Positions 25,204 to 34,472 of a stretch of 64,000 bases of DNA are shown in pieces. Source of the stretch: Candidatus Babelota bacterium (lineage in GTDB: Bacteria; Babelota; Babeliae; Babelales; Vermiphilaceae); assembly GCA_029262575.1 (NCBI GenBank), contig JAJCZC010000011.1:1-64000 (forward strand), written 5' to 3'. The notes beneath the pieces were generated by a model. The model ran no database searches. It was not told where the DNA came from and was given only the letters and a program-made list of their open reading frames with translations. Every line of letters begins with the position of its first letter. Position 1 is the first letter of the stretch. Made by a program: the position numbers and the translations under genes.

Positions 25204-26091
25204 TCAAAATTGTGAATAATCCGGTGGCATTGAATCATCGTGCGCAACTTCTTGTTGGCCAATATGTGCATATAATGTGGTTTTGAATATGCCCAATACA
25301 GTGGCAAAAAACGGGCTTAACAATATTAATGCCATGGAAAGGCGGCTCAAAACAACCCCTGGGCTTTTATTAAAGAATGCAAAGGTGATGCTCAAACTTG
25401 TAACGCCAACAACAAGCACCAAGCCGATCCAACAGACACCTCCGGCTATATAAGCAATGTATTTCAAAAAAAACCGAGTAGAGCTATAAAGGCTGTGTGA
25501 TATGGCTCGCTCATTCACGACTAATATTGGAATAATCATAAATGTCAAAATTGTCCAAACAATACCAGCTGATGAAGAAAGTATGGCAATCGTTTTTGAG
25601 TCGATGCTCATAAAACTGATCACATTTGTAGCCAATGTGACGAGAGTAACAATGAGTGACCAGTTAAATATGATAAGCCATTTTCTCTTAATAAACGCAA
25701 AAATATTGGAAATGGTTTTAGGTTGCTGCGTTATGAATGCATATGCATGATAGACCAAAGCAAAGCTGATCAATGTGCGTAAAAAGATATTAAGCACGTA
25801 TGAGGCAATGTAGCCAATATAAACCAGTCCACCTTTTGGTGAAATTACATTGGCCAAAAGATTGGCATCCGGGGTGTTGAATGAGTCTGTAAAGATATCG
25901 CCTACTGATGTTGCTTCTTGTGCTCCTAAATGGCCGATAACATTAAAACTGATGATAAAAGTGAGTGCATAGATTGCTATCAGTCCAAGATAGTAGATTA
26001 ATAATATTGGGTGGTGCCTAAGTAGTGCAAAACTTTGCGCCCCGAGACTGACACCTTGTTTGAAACGATTGAACAGAGTTACTTGCTTCAT
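25204..26091 (-). CDS. polytopic membrane protein, unknown
   Basis: A 295-residue protein with about six membrane segments (for example ILLIYYLGLIAIYALTFIIS, WLIIFNWSLIVTLVTLATNV and YIAGGVCWIGLVLVVGVTSL). A short amphipathic N-terminal region (LFNRFKQGVSLGAQSFALLR) precedes the first segment. That layout resembles uncharacterised membrane proteins annotated as DUF6159-like, but I cannot confirm this. Start at 26091 after AGGATGATAAAAA. Single gene between a large repeat and two exported genes. Confidence 0.6.
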   Translation of the reverse strand: MKQVTLFNRFKQGVSLGAQSFALLRHHPILLIYYLGLIAIYALTFIISFNVIGHLGAQEATSVGDIFTDSFNTPDANLLANVISPKGGLVYIGYIASYVLNIFLRTLISFALVYHAYAFITQQPKTISNIFAFIKRKWLIIFNWSLIVTLVTLATNVISFMSIDSKTIAILSSSAGIVWTILTFMIIPILVVNERAISHSLYSSTRFFLKYIAYIAGGVCWIGLVLVVGVTSLSITFAFFNKSPGVVLSRLSMALILLSPFFATVLGIFKTTLYAHIGQQEVAHDDSMPPDYSQF

Positions 26092-26156
26092 TTTTTATCA
26101 TCCTTTTTTTCTCACTCTAATCCAAAATTGATGGGGGCGTCAATTAACTTTTGCGA

Positions 26157-26942
26157 CTAATCTTCTTTCATTTTCAACGCAACGTTCAGCATATTGCTCG
26201 ATGCTGCAAAGTTTGAGGATCCGCTGGAGTTTTCATCTTCGGACATTGTCAAACTTTGTGGTGCTGTTGAAGGTTCCCAGGTTTTTGGATCGACAATTGC
26301 TTTTAGAATGGTTTTTTGTTCTTGGTAGTAGTGAAAATGCAAACAAGCCACTAAAGTAGCTGCGCACAGTGGATAAGTTAGTGGGGAAAGAGTTATGCAT
26401 AGTAAATGAGATGCTAGGGGATGACTGAGGATGTTGTTATAAAATAAAATCTGTTCCGCACATAATAGAGTGCAGCAGCATACAACGCTTTCCGTATGAG
26501 GGGGATAGTCTTCTCTGTTTTTGGGTGATTCGCCATAGCCGAGACATATGCAGCAATCTAGACACTTTTTATATATTTTATTGTCTTCGCTATCCCAGGG
26601 GCCGCCTGGATAAAAAATGCGACGTGCGTTTTGTGTATTGAGTGACTTTTTACCATTGCAAATATCATTCTTTAAGTTTTCATATTTTTCATTAATTTTT
26701 TTGACGTCGAGCCACTCTCCCAATTGTGCGCTATTTTTGCTATAGGGATCTTTCAAATGGATGGTATTGTTAAGCGCTGGGGCTGCAGTTTCAAGTGGGA
26801 CCTTATTTTTAACTAAGTTGTTCACAACTAAGTATTGCAACGGTGGCACATTCGAATTTTTTGCGCTGTAAATTGTTGTCGAGCTTAGTAGGCATATGCT
26901 GAATATACGTAATGTCATTTTGCGGATTCTCGGTTGATTCAT
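26157..26942 (-). CDS. exported cysteine-rich protein, unknown (pair member 1)
   Basis: A 261-residue protein with a signal-like N-terminus (MTLRIFSICLLSSTTIYSA after eight extra residues). A central cysteine-rich hydrophobic region (KKCLDCCICLGYG; VVCCCTLLCAEQILF; LCITLSPLTYPLCAATLVAC) probably lies in the membrane. A polar tail carries SLTMSEDENSS. It shares the layout, and the tail motif (L/I)xMSE(D/N)(E/D)N, with the gene just upstream, so the two are paralogs. The genes are two bases apart and the ribosome site GGATGAG lies in the end of the upstream gene. Confidence 0.55.
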   Translation of the reverse strand: MNQPRIRKMTLRIFSICLLSSTTIYSAKNSNVPPLQYLVVNNLVKNKVPLETAAPALNNTIHLKDPYSKNSAQLGEWLDVKKINEKYENLKNDICNGKKSLNTQNARRIFYPGGPWDSEDNKIYKKCLDCCICLGYGESPKNREDYPPHTESVVCCCTLLCAEQILFYNNILSHPLASHLLCITLSPLTYPLCAATLVACLHFHYYQEQKTILKAIVDPKTWEPSTAPQSLTMSEDENSSGSSNFAASSNMLNVALKMKED

Positions 26943-26944
26943 AG

Positions 26945-27772
26945 TTAATTCTCATCCATATAGATATTATTGTTTTGAAAAAAATCTTGTTGGTCGCTTG
27001 AGCTGCTATCGCTATCGAATGTGTTGTCTCCAGAAGAATAAAAGAACTCAATTGCGTTATTGATGTTATTGTTGCTATAAGCCTGTGGCATTGGTTGGTA
27101 AGAAATGTCATCTTCGTTCATTATAATGGATTGAGGTCTGGATATTGCATTATCATTTTCACTCATAGTCATTAAAGGTGGAGCTAGGGTTTTATCAAAA
27201 TAAGATTGAAGACATTCTCTATAGATATTCATACACGGGCTGCCCTCACAAGAGATGCAGGCAATTAAAGTACAGAGTGTTGCAGCACTTGAAGAAAAGA
27301 TTGGCAATGCACCTGAATGCGTAAAACAGCCTATAAGTGTCATTCCACTCGTTGATACACAGCATAAACAGCATAAACAGTGGTAAATAAAGGGAAAATG
27401 CCCAATGAGCTTTTTGGGGAGACACTTTAGTGTTTTATCGATGCATTGTTCTTTTACTCCTAAGCTACTTTTTTGTTTATGAAGTGCTATCAACTGATTT
27501 TTATGTTTGCTTAATCGTCTAAACAATTGTTCGGGTAGGTGTGATTCAATAATGTGCTTACTCTTTTCTTTTTTCAGGACATTAATTTCAGTTGTCAGCA
27601 GTGGCGGCAGATGGCTATATGTGATATTGTTTTTATAAATACATGCCGCCACAAGTATTTTTAAAGTCGGAACTTCATTACATTGCGCCTGTGCTTGTGC
27701 ACAGAATAGAGATGTGCTTGTAAGTAAAAGGGTGCTTAGAAAATAAATATTGACGTTCTCTTTTGTTTTCAT
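26945..27772 (-). CDS. exported cysteine-rich protein, unknown (pair member 2)
   Basis: A 275-residue protein: signal peptide up to FCAQAQA, then VPTLKILVAACIYKNNITYS, which matches VPPLQYLVVNNLVKNKVPLE of the neighbour. A cysteine-rich membrane-like centre (YHCLCCLCCVSTSGMTLIGC; LCTLIACISCEGSPC) follows, and an Asn/Ser/Asp-rich tail with two MSE/MNE motifs. The start follows AAGGGCTGCTAAATT. It is first in the pair with 26157-26942. The cysteines could coordinate metal, form disulfides or be acylated; none of these is shown. Confidence 0.58.
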   Translation of the reverse strand: MKTKENVNIYFLSTLLLTSTSLFCAQAQAQCNEVPTLKILVAACIYKNNITYSHLPPLLTTEINVLKKEKSKHIIESHLPEQLFRRLSKHKNQLIALHKQKSSLGVKEQCIDKTLKCLPKKLIGHFPFIYHCLCCLCCVSTSGMTLIGCFTHSGALPIFSSSAATLCTLIACISCEGSPCMNIYRECLQSYFDKTLAPPLMTMSENDNAISRPQSIIMNEDDISYQPMPQAYSNNNINNAIEFFYSSGDNTFDSDSSSSDQQDFFQNNNIYMDEN

Positions 27773-27817
27773 AATTTAGCAGCCCTTCTTTCGTGATGAG
27801 ATCTATGCTTGATGTTT

Positions 27818-28441
27818 CTACTGACATTTGCACAAGTAATCATAGACCATTTGTGTCCAAGTTTCCATACGATCATAGTAAGGCTCCATTTCTTCAAGAG
27901 TGAGCATCTGGCCGGATTCAAGCTCAGATTTAACGGTAATGTTTGGGCTTTCGCCTTCGATTAATAGTACGAGGCCCAAATGAACTTTGCCAACATCATT
28001 AGAATCGTCATTTAATACGCCCATTGTTTCGAATGATGCACATCCGGTGAAATTAACCTCTTCATGAAACTCACGAAATGCCCATGAAAAAATTGAGCTG
28101 CTCTGCATATCTTGTTCGCGAATGTGTCCGCCAATGCCAAGGGTAAACTTTTCCTTGAGACGTTGCTCTGATGCTTTTGCTTTGCGTTGCATCAAAAAAA
28201 AGCGATCAGCATAGTTAAACACTAAATAGGGAATAATTTGTTTATAGGCTGGATCTTGCTCCATTATTGAACGTGGTAAAAACTCTTTTTTGCTTTCAAT
28301 AGCTTCAACCATATCTTCAACCGGTTCGCGTTCAAGGCCATTGAATGGTTCATGAAGGGCAAAGATATCATCACGTTTCACCACTAAGATCATTTCGTCA
28401 GTTAATTGTTTCGATGTTTGTTTCGATTTTTGTAATGTCAT
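27818..28441 (-). CDS. Nudix hydrolase-like protein
   Basis: A 207-residue protein with a Nudix-box-like segment, GGHIREQDMQ followed by AFREFHEEVNF. This fits G-x5-E-x7-R-E-U-x-E-E-x-G-U, except for extra spacing between the first part and the REFHEE core and a missing last Gly. The flanking strands LVFNYADRFFLMQRK and VHLGLVLLIEG are typical of the fold. Family members hydrolyse nucleoside diphosphates linked to another moiety. The N-terminal 80 residues are an extension of unknown role. Start at 28441 after AAGGAACACAAA. Cytosolic, single gene, substrate unknown. Confidence 0.75.
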   Translation of the reverse strand: MTLQKSKQTSKQLTDEMILVVKRDDIFALHEPFNGLEREPVEDMVEAIESKKEFLPRSIMEQDPAYKQIIPYLVFNYADRFFLMQRKAKASEQRLKEKFTLGIGGHIREQDMQSSSIFSWAFREFHEEVNFTGCASFETMGVLNDDSNDVGKVHLGLVLLIEGESPNITVKSELESGQMLTLEEMEPYYDRMETWTQMVYDYLCKCQ

Positions 28442-28642
28442 TTTGTGTTCCTTAATTAATTTTTTTACTACTCAACCTAATACCTATGGGCAAGTTTACT
28501 ATGGTAATTTCGTTATGTAAATCAACGATTTAGGTTCAATACTACTTTCTTTTTAGGGTTCGCCTTGACAGGATGATTAAGTGTGTTATAGATTTTGACG
28601 GAGTTTAGTTTTTATTTTTTTTAAAAAAAAGGAGTGGTTGCT

Positions 28643-29155
28643 ATGAAACCACGGATGCTAACTTTGGCGTTGTTGAGTGTGCTATTTAATGGATCAATTT
28701 GTGCGGGTGATTTTTTACAAAAAGAGTGCGCTCAATTAAAACAGAAATATTGTCGGTCTAAAAAGAGCTATTCTTGTGTTAGGCCTAATCCAGAGCTTGT
28801 GGCCAAAGATGGTTGCAAATTTCTTTTGAAGCAGGCGCTATTGGAAGCAACACACACTTATGGTGCTTCGCAAGAAAAACTTGATGTTTTCAAAGAAATA
28901 AGCGGTCTTGAGGGGGCATGTGTTAAAGAAATGAAATTTTGGCATTCAGGAGTGCTGGATGTTTTGCATCTTCCGACAAATGAAAAAGGTGTGACTTGTC
29001 GTACCCTCACCAACAATAGTGTTGATTTTGTATTAAGTGGTCTTGGTAATTTTAGTGATGTATCTACATTTGTCGAGAAACGTGCAGCAGGAGTGATTGC
29101 TTTAATGTTGGAAAGATATATGAAAAAGCTTAATGCGCAGAAATTTAATAATTGA
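28643..29155 (+). CDS. small exported protein, unknown
   Basis: A 170-residue protein with a signal peptide (MKPRMLTLALLSVLFNGSICA) and a mature domain with several cysteines (KECAQLKQKYC; YSCVRPNPELVAKDGC; GVTCRT) that could form disulfides. ATG 28643 has AAAGGAG eight bases upstream; a GTG three codons earlier is less well placed. The next gene begins 41 bases later with similar signals. No family is recognised. Confidence 0.6.
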   Translation: MKPRMLTLALLSVLFNGSICAGDFLQKECAQLKQKYCRSKKSYSCVRPNPELVAKDGCKFLLKQALLEATHTYGASQEKLDVFKEISGLEGACVKEMKFWHSGVLDVLHLPTNEKGVTCRTLTNNSVDFVLSGLGNFSDVSTFVEKRAAGVIALMLERYMKKLNAQKFNN

Positions 29156-29196
29156 AAATGTAAATTTTGTGTTCATATAGCTCATAAGGAGTGCTC

Positions 29197-29601
29197 ATGA
29201 AGAAATCGATTTTATTATTGTTGTTGTGCAACGTTGTTGCAATTAAGGCAGCAGGTTGTTCTGAAGAAGATGCTTTTGAGTTATTAAAAGAGGAATCTTT
29301 AAAAGCTTTGATATGCCTAAATAATGGCGATGATAAAGCTGCTTGCGCAGAAAACTTTTCATGTAATACAGGAATAAAGCTTAAAAAGTTTAAGCCTTTG
29401 ATCCATGATATTCGAAGCGACCACTTGGGGGCAAATTTTCCAGCAGATGATTTTCTCATTATAGGTGAGCAGCCAGAATGGGGTGATACTTTTAGCCTTC
29501 AAACAGTTTTAGATATGAACGATTTAGATGCGATGGAGAATCGTTACCCTAGATATTTAAGATTGATTTGTGAGATTATTGGTGCTACTCAAAAAGATTA
29601 A
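29197..29601 (+). CDS. small exported protein, unknown
   Basis: A 134-residue protein with the signal peptide MKKSILLLLLCNVVAIKA and four cysteines early in the mature part (GCSEEDAFE; LICLNNGDDKAACAENFSC). The start is set by AAGGAG six bases before ATG 29197. It probably shares a transcript with 28643-29155, and a clear terminator follows. The function is unknown. Confidence 0.62.
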   Translation: MKKSILLLLLCNVVAIKAAGCSEEDAFELLKEESLKALICLNNGDDKAACAENFSCNTGIKLKKFKPLIHDIRSDHLGANFPADDFLIIGEQPEWGDTFSLQTVLDMNDLDAMENRYPRYLRLICEIIGATQKD

Positions 29602-29628
29602 TTCTTCATTTTTCCGAAAAAGGTAAAA

Positions 29629-29656
29629 AGGGCTGCAATGTGCGGCCCTTTTTTTT
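29629..29656 (+). terminator. rho-independent terminator
   Basis: Stem AGGGCTGC / GCGGCCCT, five-base loop and eight T's. It ends the transcript of the two small exported genes. Confidence 0.85.
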
Positions 29657-29682
29657 GATCAAAATGCCAATTCATCGTACCA
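29653..29682 (+). repeat. direct repeat left of the AbiE-type toxin-antitoxin pair
   Basis: Thirty bases that recur at 31074-31103 with two differences; the core is CAATTCATCGTACCA. It overlaps the T-run of the preceding terminator. A weak inverted repeat TTATAGC/GCTATAA (29706-29712 and 29733-29739) lies between this site and the antitoxin gene and might be its operator. Confidence 0.8.
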
Positions 29683-29780
29683 AAAACAACGATCGAAGCT
29701 TGATTTTATAGCCTAAGATTAGTAAGATAAAAGCTATAAGTGAGAAAAATTACAACCTTTGGCTTCCAAGGCGCGTTTTT

Positions 29781-30362
29781 ATGACTAAAAGCTTGTTGAA
29801 AAGTATTCTTGTGGCAGATCAAACAGTTTTTTCTTTTAAAGAGCTTTTTCTTTTGGCTCAGCCTATAAATGAAGATGCGTTAAGATCAAGACTCCATTAT
29901 TACATTAAAACAGGAGATTTGTACCATATTAGGCGAGGATTATATGCTAAAGATGATAAATATGATCATTTTGAGTTAGCAACAAAAATTTTTATTCCTT
30001 CCTATATAAGTTTTGAAACGGTACTTGTTCAAGTAGGTATAGTCTTTCAGTTTTATAGTCAAATATTTGTTGCGACATATCAAACACGTGAAGTTATGTG
30101 TGATGGGCAAGTTTATGCTTTTAGAAGGTTAAAAGAGACAATTTTAACAAATTCATTGGGTATAGAAATGGGCGAGAGATATAGCATCGCCTCAAAAGAG
30201 CGGGCATTTTTGGATATGGTATATCTTTTCAATCGTTATCATTTTGATAATTTAGAGCCATTAAACTGGGATTTAGTTTATGAGATGGTGCCTTTATATG
30301 AAAAAGAAAACATGATTAAAAGAGTTGATGGTTACTACAATGTGTTTAAACGGGGATTATGA
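29781..30362 (+). CDS. AbiEi-type antitoxin / transcriptional regulator
   Basis: A 193-residue protein with an N-terminal winged-helix-like region (VFSFKELFLLAQPINEDALR, then YHIRRGLYA). A domain typical of AbiEi follows, with YISFETVLVQVGIV and a C-terminal SIASKERAFLDMVYL block. AbiEi is the antitoxin of type IV systems: it does not bind the toxin but represses the operon and counteracts toxin activity. It overlaps the next gene by four bases (ATGA), the usual layout for such a pair. Start after AAGGCGCG. Confidence 0.8.
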   Translation: MTKSLLKSILVADQTVFSFKELFLLAQPINEDALRSRLHYYIKTGDLYHIRRGLYAKDDKYDHFELATKIFIPSYISFETVLVQVGIVFQFYSQIFVATYQTREVMCDGQVYAFRRLKETILTNSLGIEMGERYSIASKERAFLDMVYLFNRYHFDNLEPLNWDLVYEMVPLYEKENMIKRVDGYYNVFKRGL

Positions 30363-31063
30363 TGCTTGATATTGCAATTCATCGCAGCATTCTTGTCAAA
30401 ATTTTGAAAGATCTTTTTACCGACATGGCTATTTCACCCTATTTAGGCTTTAAAGGCGGAACTGCGGCACTTTTATTTTACGATTTGCCAAGATTCTCTG
30501 TCGACCTTGATTTTGATCTTTTAGATGATTTAAAGCAGGAACTTGTGTTTGAAAAAGTAAATGCGATTCTAGCAAAATATGGAGCGGTGAAATCGAGAGA
30601 TAAGCGTTATAGTCTATTCTTTTTGTTATCGTACGAAGATAAGCAGGATGGGGCTCAAAACATTAAGGTTGAGATAAACAAACGTAAATTTGGGTCTCGA
30701 TATGAAATAAAACATTATTTGGGCATTCCTATGCGAGTGATGATTCAAGAAGATATCGTTGCCAATAAACTTGTTGCCATGTATGAGAGAAATGCTCAAA
30801 CCAATCGCGATATTTTTGATGTTCGTTTTTTTCTTCATAATAATTGGCCGGTCAATGATAAAATTATTACACAAAGAACCAGCATGGATTATGCCTCTTT
30901 TTTAAATGAAGCGCTGAAGGTTTTAGATCAAGTCAATAATCGAACGATTCTATCAGGTATTGGGGAACTTCTAGATCAAAAGCAGAAGGCATGGGTAAAA
31001 ACACATCTTAAGGATGATACGATGTTCTTGTTGAAGTTGGTCTTATCCAATGTATCTAAGTAA
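30359..31063 (+). CDS. AbiEii-type nucleotidyltransferase toxin
   Basis: A 234-residue member of the DNA-polymerase-beta-like nucleotidyltransferases. Motif I is GFKGGTAALLFYDLPRFSVD (G33, G34) with the acidic pair D49/D51 in SVDLDFDL; motif II is KVEINKR; NRDIFDVRFFL follows at the end of the catalytic domain. Known AbiEii/MenT-like toxins add nucleotides to tRNA or other targets and arrest growth. All obvious catalytic residues are present. Its start overlaps the antitoxin stop. The pair lies between two direct repeats, which hints at transfer or excision. Confidence 0.85.
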   Translation: MMLDIAIHRSILVKILKDLFTDMAISPYLGFKGGTAALLFYDLPRFSVDLDFDLLDDLKQELVFEKVNAILAKYGAVKSRDKRYSLFFLLSYEDKQDGAQNIKVEINKRKFGSRYEIKHYLGIPMRVMIQEDIVANKLVAMYERNAQTNRDIFDVRFFLHNNWPVNDKIITQRTSMDYASFLNEALKVLDQVNNRTILSGIGELLDQKQKAWVKTHLKDDTMFLLKLVLSNVSK

Positions 31064-31073
31064 AGTTTTCAAC

Positions 31074-31103
31074 TTTTGACCAAAATGTCAATTCATCGTA
31101 CCA
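31074..31103 (+). repeat. direct repeat right of the AbiE-type pair
   Basis: Partner of 29653-29682 (28 of 30 bases equal). It starts 10 bases after the toxin stop codon and ends 54 bases before leuS. Confidence 0.8.
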
Positions 31104-31157
31104 TTAGATTAATGAGTAAAGTTATCTATGCATCGCTAAAACCGTAGGTTTTAAATA

Positions 31158-33608
31158 ATGAGTTACGATTTTCAATCAATCGAAAAAAAATGGCAAAAGC
31201 AATGGGATGATAATCCCGTTGCCCAAACACAACCGACAGGCACCGAAAAAAAATACTATGTGCTTGATATGTTTCCCTATCCATCTGGTTCAGGATTGCA
31301 TGTGGGCCATTGGCGAGGTTATGTGCTCTCTGATATTTATGCGCGCAAAAAATGGCTCGAAGGTTATAATGTGTTGCATCCAATGGGTTGGGATGCATTC
31401 GGTTTGCCGGCAGAAAATGCCGCAATAAAAGAGGGAAAACACCCAAAAGAGGCGACGGCTAAAAACATTGCACGATTCAAAGAACAGCTCAAAGAGATTG
31501 CCGCTATTTATGATTGGAGCAAAGAGCTCAACACCACTGATCCAGACTATTATAAATGGACACAATGGATTTTTTTGCAAATGTATAAAGCTGGACTTGC
31601 CTATAGAGCAACAACGCCTATTAATTGGTGTCCTTCATGTCTCACCGGGTTGGCTAATGAAGAAGTGGTTAATGATGGATGTGAGCGTTGTGGCACCAAA
31701 GTTGAGCAAAAAAACATTCCTCAATGGATGCTCAAAATAACCGATTATGCTGAAAAACTGCTCGAAGGCCTTGATACACTTGAATGGCCAGAAAAAGTTA
31801 AATTGATGCAAAAACATTGGATCGGCAAATCAGAAGGTGCTCAAATTAACTTTGTGGCAAAAGATAATACTGGCGCCGAAGTCGCGTTGCCCGTGTTCAC
31901 CACATGCCCTGAAACCATTTTTGGCACCACTTTTTTGCTTATGGCACCAGAACATCAATTAGTAGAACAACTGGCAATTCCAGAACAAACAGAAAAAATA
32001 GAAGCCTATGTTGAGCACACGAAAGAAGCGCGTGCCTTAAGTCGTTCAATTGACGACAAAGATAAAACAGGCGTGTTCACCGGTTCTTATGCAATTAATC
32101 CGATCACCAAAGAGGCAATGCCTATTTATATCGCCTCATATGTGTTGCCTGAATATGGCACGGGCATTGTGATGGCAGTTCCAGGACATGATGAACGTGA
32201 TTTTGAGTTTGCGACAAAGTTCAAATTGCCGATCAAACAAGTTATCAGTTCGCCAGATGCTAAAGTTGATGCGCAAGGTAATTTAACTGAAGTCTATACC
32301 GGTGATGGCACATTGATCAATTCTGGTTCATTTGATGGAATGCCGGCCAAGACTGAAGGGCGCAACAAAATAATTGAGCATATTGCAGCGCAAGATGCTG
32401 GTGAAAAAACAACAAATTATAAATTACGCGATTGGGTATTTTCCCGTCAACGTTATTGGGGTGAGCCAATTCCACTCATTCATTGTGCCGATTGTGGCAT
32501 TGTGCCGGTTCCAGAGGATCAATTGCCTGTAGCATTGCCTGAAGTTGAAAATTATCAACCAACTGGAACGGGCGAATCGCCACTTGCAGCAATATCTGAA
32601 TGGGTGAATGTGTCATGTCCACAATGTGCCAAACCGGCAAAACGTGAAACAAACACGATGCCACAATGGGCAGGTTCGTGTTGGTATTTCTTGCGCTATC
32701 CTAATCCGAACTTATCTGATAAGGCGTGGGATGCAAAAGATATGAACTATTGGATGCCTGTCGATCTTTATATTGGCGGCATTGAACATGCAATTCTGCA
32801 TCTTCTTTATGCACGTTTTTGGACTAAAGTGCTTTATGACTTAGGTCATGTACCATTTGATGAGCCATTTAAGCATTTGTTCAATCAAGGCATGGTGCTC
32901 AAAAAGTCTGATAAATCAGGGCATGTTGAAAAGATGTCCAAATCGAAGGGCAATGTTGTGAACCCTGACGACATAGTGCGTAAGTATGGTTCAGATGTTT
33001 TGCGCATGTACATGATGTTTATGGGCCCACCAGAACTTGATTGTGAATGGCAAGATGCCGGTCTTGATGGCATTAAGCGATTCCAAAATCGCCTATGGGA
33101 TTATTTGAGTAATCCACAAACATTGTTGCCCAAAAATGAAACTGAAGATAAAGCTGCGACAAAACGTGTGCACAAATTTTTGAAAGATTTTCAGGAACGT
33201 TTGGATAACTATAAACCAAATACGGCAATTTCATCTTTTATGGAATTCTCTAATGATGTAATCGCACAAAAAATGCGTTTATCAAAAGAAAGTGTGGAAA
33301 AAGTTCTGGTATCACTTTCAGTTTTGGCGCCACATATGGCAAGTGAATTGTTGAAAATATTGCTGAACAAAGATTTACAAGATTGTCCATGGCCAACATA
33401 TGATCTTGCATTAACGCAAGATGACACTAAAACTATTGTGGTGCAGGTGAATGGCAAAGTGCGTGCAAATATCGATGTACCGGTTGATGCAACGCAGGAA
33501 GTTGTTGAGCCTGAAGCGGAAAAGTTAATACTCAAATGGCTTGAAGGCAAGCAAAAAGTCAAAGTGATATTTGTGCCTAATCGTTTGATTAGTTTTGTAG
33601 TTAAGTAA
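31158..33608 (+). CDS. leuS: leucyl-tRNA synthetase
   Basis: An 816-residue class I synthetase that charges tRNA-Leu. The HIGH-type motif occurs in [20 protein letters not shown] zinc-ribbon-like segment [22 protein letters not shown], the CP1 editing domain ([17 protein letters not shown] and GHDERDFEF), WYFLRYPNP, and [14 protein letters not shown] all follow in the expected order, then the anticodon-binding and C-terminal domains ending in [11 protein letters not shown]. Length is normal for bacterial LeuRS. A GNAT gene follows after 12 bases. Confidence 0.98.
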   Translation: MSYDFQSIEKKWQKQWDDNPVAQTQPTGTEKKYYVLDMFPYPSGSGLHVGHWRGYVLSDIYARKKWLEGYNVLHPMGWDAFGLPAENAAIKEGKHPKEATAKNIARFKEQLKEIAAIYDWSKELNTTDPDYYKWTQWIFLQMYKAGLAYRATTPINWCPSCLTGLANEEVVNDGCERCGTKVEQKNIPQWMLKITDYAEKLLEGLDTLEWPEKVKLMQKHWIGKSEGAQINFVAKDNTGAEVALPVFTTCPETIFGTTFLLMAPEHQLVEQLAIPEQTEKIEAYVEHTKEARALSRSIDDKDKTGVFTGSYAINPITKEAMPIYIASYVLPEYGTGIVMAVPGHDERDFEFATKFKLPIKQVISSPDAKVDAQGNLTEVYTGDGTLINSGSFDGMPAKTEGRNKIIEHIAAQDAGEKTTNYKLRDWVFSRQRYWGEPIPLIHCADCGIVPVPEDQLPVALPEVENYQPTGTGESPLAAISEWVNVSCPQCAKPAKRETNTMPQWAGSCWYFLRYPNPNLSDKAWDAKDMNYWMPVDLYIGGIEHAILHLLYARFWTKVLYDLGHVPFDEPFKHLFNQGMVLKKSDKSGHVEKMSKSKGNVVNPDDIVRKYGSDVLRMYMMFMGPPELDCEWQDAGLDGIKRFQNRLWDYLSNPQTLLPKNETEDKAATKRVHKFLKDFQERLDNYKPNTAISSFMEFSNDVIAQKMRLSKESVEKVLVSLSVLAPHMASELLKILLNKDLQDCPWPTYDLALTQDDTKTIVVQVNGKVRANIDVPVDATQEVVEPEAEKLILKWLEGKQKVKVIFVPNRLISFVVK

Positions 33609-33620
33609 GGAATATAACAA

Positions 33621-34436
33621 ATGAATGATACAGTGTATGAAACTGAAACGGCGAAACTTTCGATTATTCGCGCAATGCAGTCAAATATGTTTGCGCATAT
33701 GCTCTTTTTTCCTGAGCGTATAGATCATTTTGCTGTGCTCAAAGCACAAGGTTTGATAATGGTCAACTCAGGATTGGCAGATGACACATTCAATCAGGTG
33801 TTTAACGCAAAGTTACGCGAGCATCCATTGGCAATTATTGAAAGTACCGTTGATTATTTCAAACGAGAATCACTACCATTTTCATGGTGGCTGAGTCCAG
33901 ATGATACGCCTGTTACTATGCCTGAATTATTGGCAGAGGCGGGTTTAAAATTGACTGAAAAAAATGTTGGCATGTATATGCCTATTGCTGATAATGCATT
34001 TGAGCAAGGTGAATTGCGTGTTGAGCGAGTGCTAGATATGGCATTAATGGACGATTTTGCGGCAGTAATGCTTGATCATATGGGGCACACAGAAGCTGCG
34101 CAGACCTATTTCCAATGGTTGAGCATGTTTAACTTTGCAATCGATGATTATGAGCAACTTTATGTTGGTTACCTTGATGAAGAACCAGTTGCCATTGGTA
34201 TCCTCACATTGCATAGTAAAGTTGCGGGTATTCACAACTTAGTTACGCGTAAAAACCAGCGCAGAAGAGGTTTTGGTACTGCAATGTTGCAAGAACTTTT
34301 AATGCGTGCACAAATTGCCGAACATTCAGTTGCAGTTTTGCAGGCTCAAAAGGATGCAGTGAATTTGTATGAGCAACTTGGCTTTGACCCGTTGTGCGAT
34401 TTTTTTGAATATGCACTGCCTGTTTTAGAGGAATAA
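33621..34436 (+). CDS. GNAT family N-acetyltransferase
   Basis: A 271-residue cytosolic protein with a C-terminal GNAT domain. AGIHNLVTRKNQRRRGFGTA contains the acetyl-CoA loop R-R-x-G-x-G, and DAVNLYEQLGFDPLCDFFEY closes the fold. The N-terminal half (about 120 residues) is helical and may be a degenerate second GNAT or an acceptor domain. It is 12 bases behind leuS with AAGGAATATAAC as ribosome site, so it is probably co-transcribed. The substrate cannot be told. Confidence 0.85.
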   Translation: MNDTVYETETAKLSIIRAMQSNMFAHMLFFPERIDHFAVLKAQGLIMVNSGLADDTFNQVFNAKLREHPLAIIESTVDYFKRESLPFSWWLSPDDTPVTMPELLAEAGLKLTEKNVGMYMPIADNAFEQGELRVERVLDMALMDDFAAVMLDHMGHTEAAQTYFQWLSMFNFAIDDYEQLYVGYLDEEPVAIGILTLHSKVAGIHNLVTRKNQRRRGFGTAMLQELLMRAQIAEHSVAVLQAQKDAVNLYEQLGFDPLCDFFEYALPVLEE

Positions 34437-34470
34437 ACTGAAAGCCTACGTTTTGCGGACTTTCAGTTTT
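34437..34470. terminator. bidirectional terminator
   Basis: Stem ACTGAAAG / CTTTCAGT around a partly paired loop, followed by T's on the plus strand. It lies between the leuS transcript and the convergent exported gene. Confidence 0.7.
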
Positions 34471-34472
34471 AC

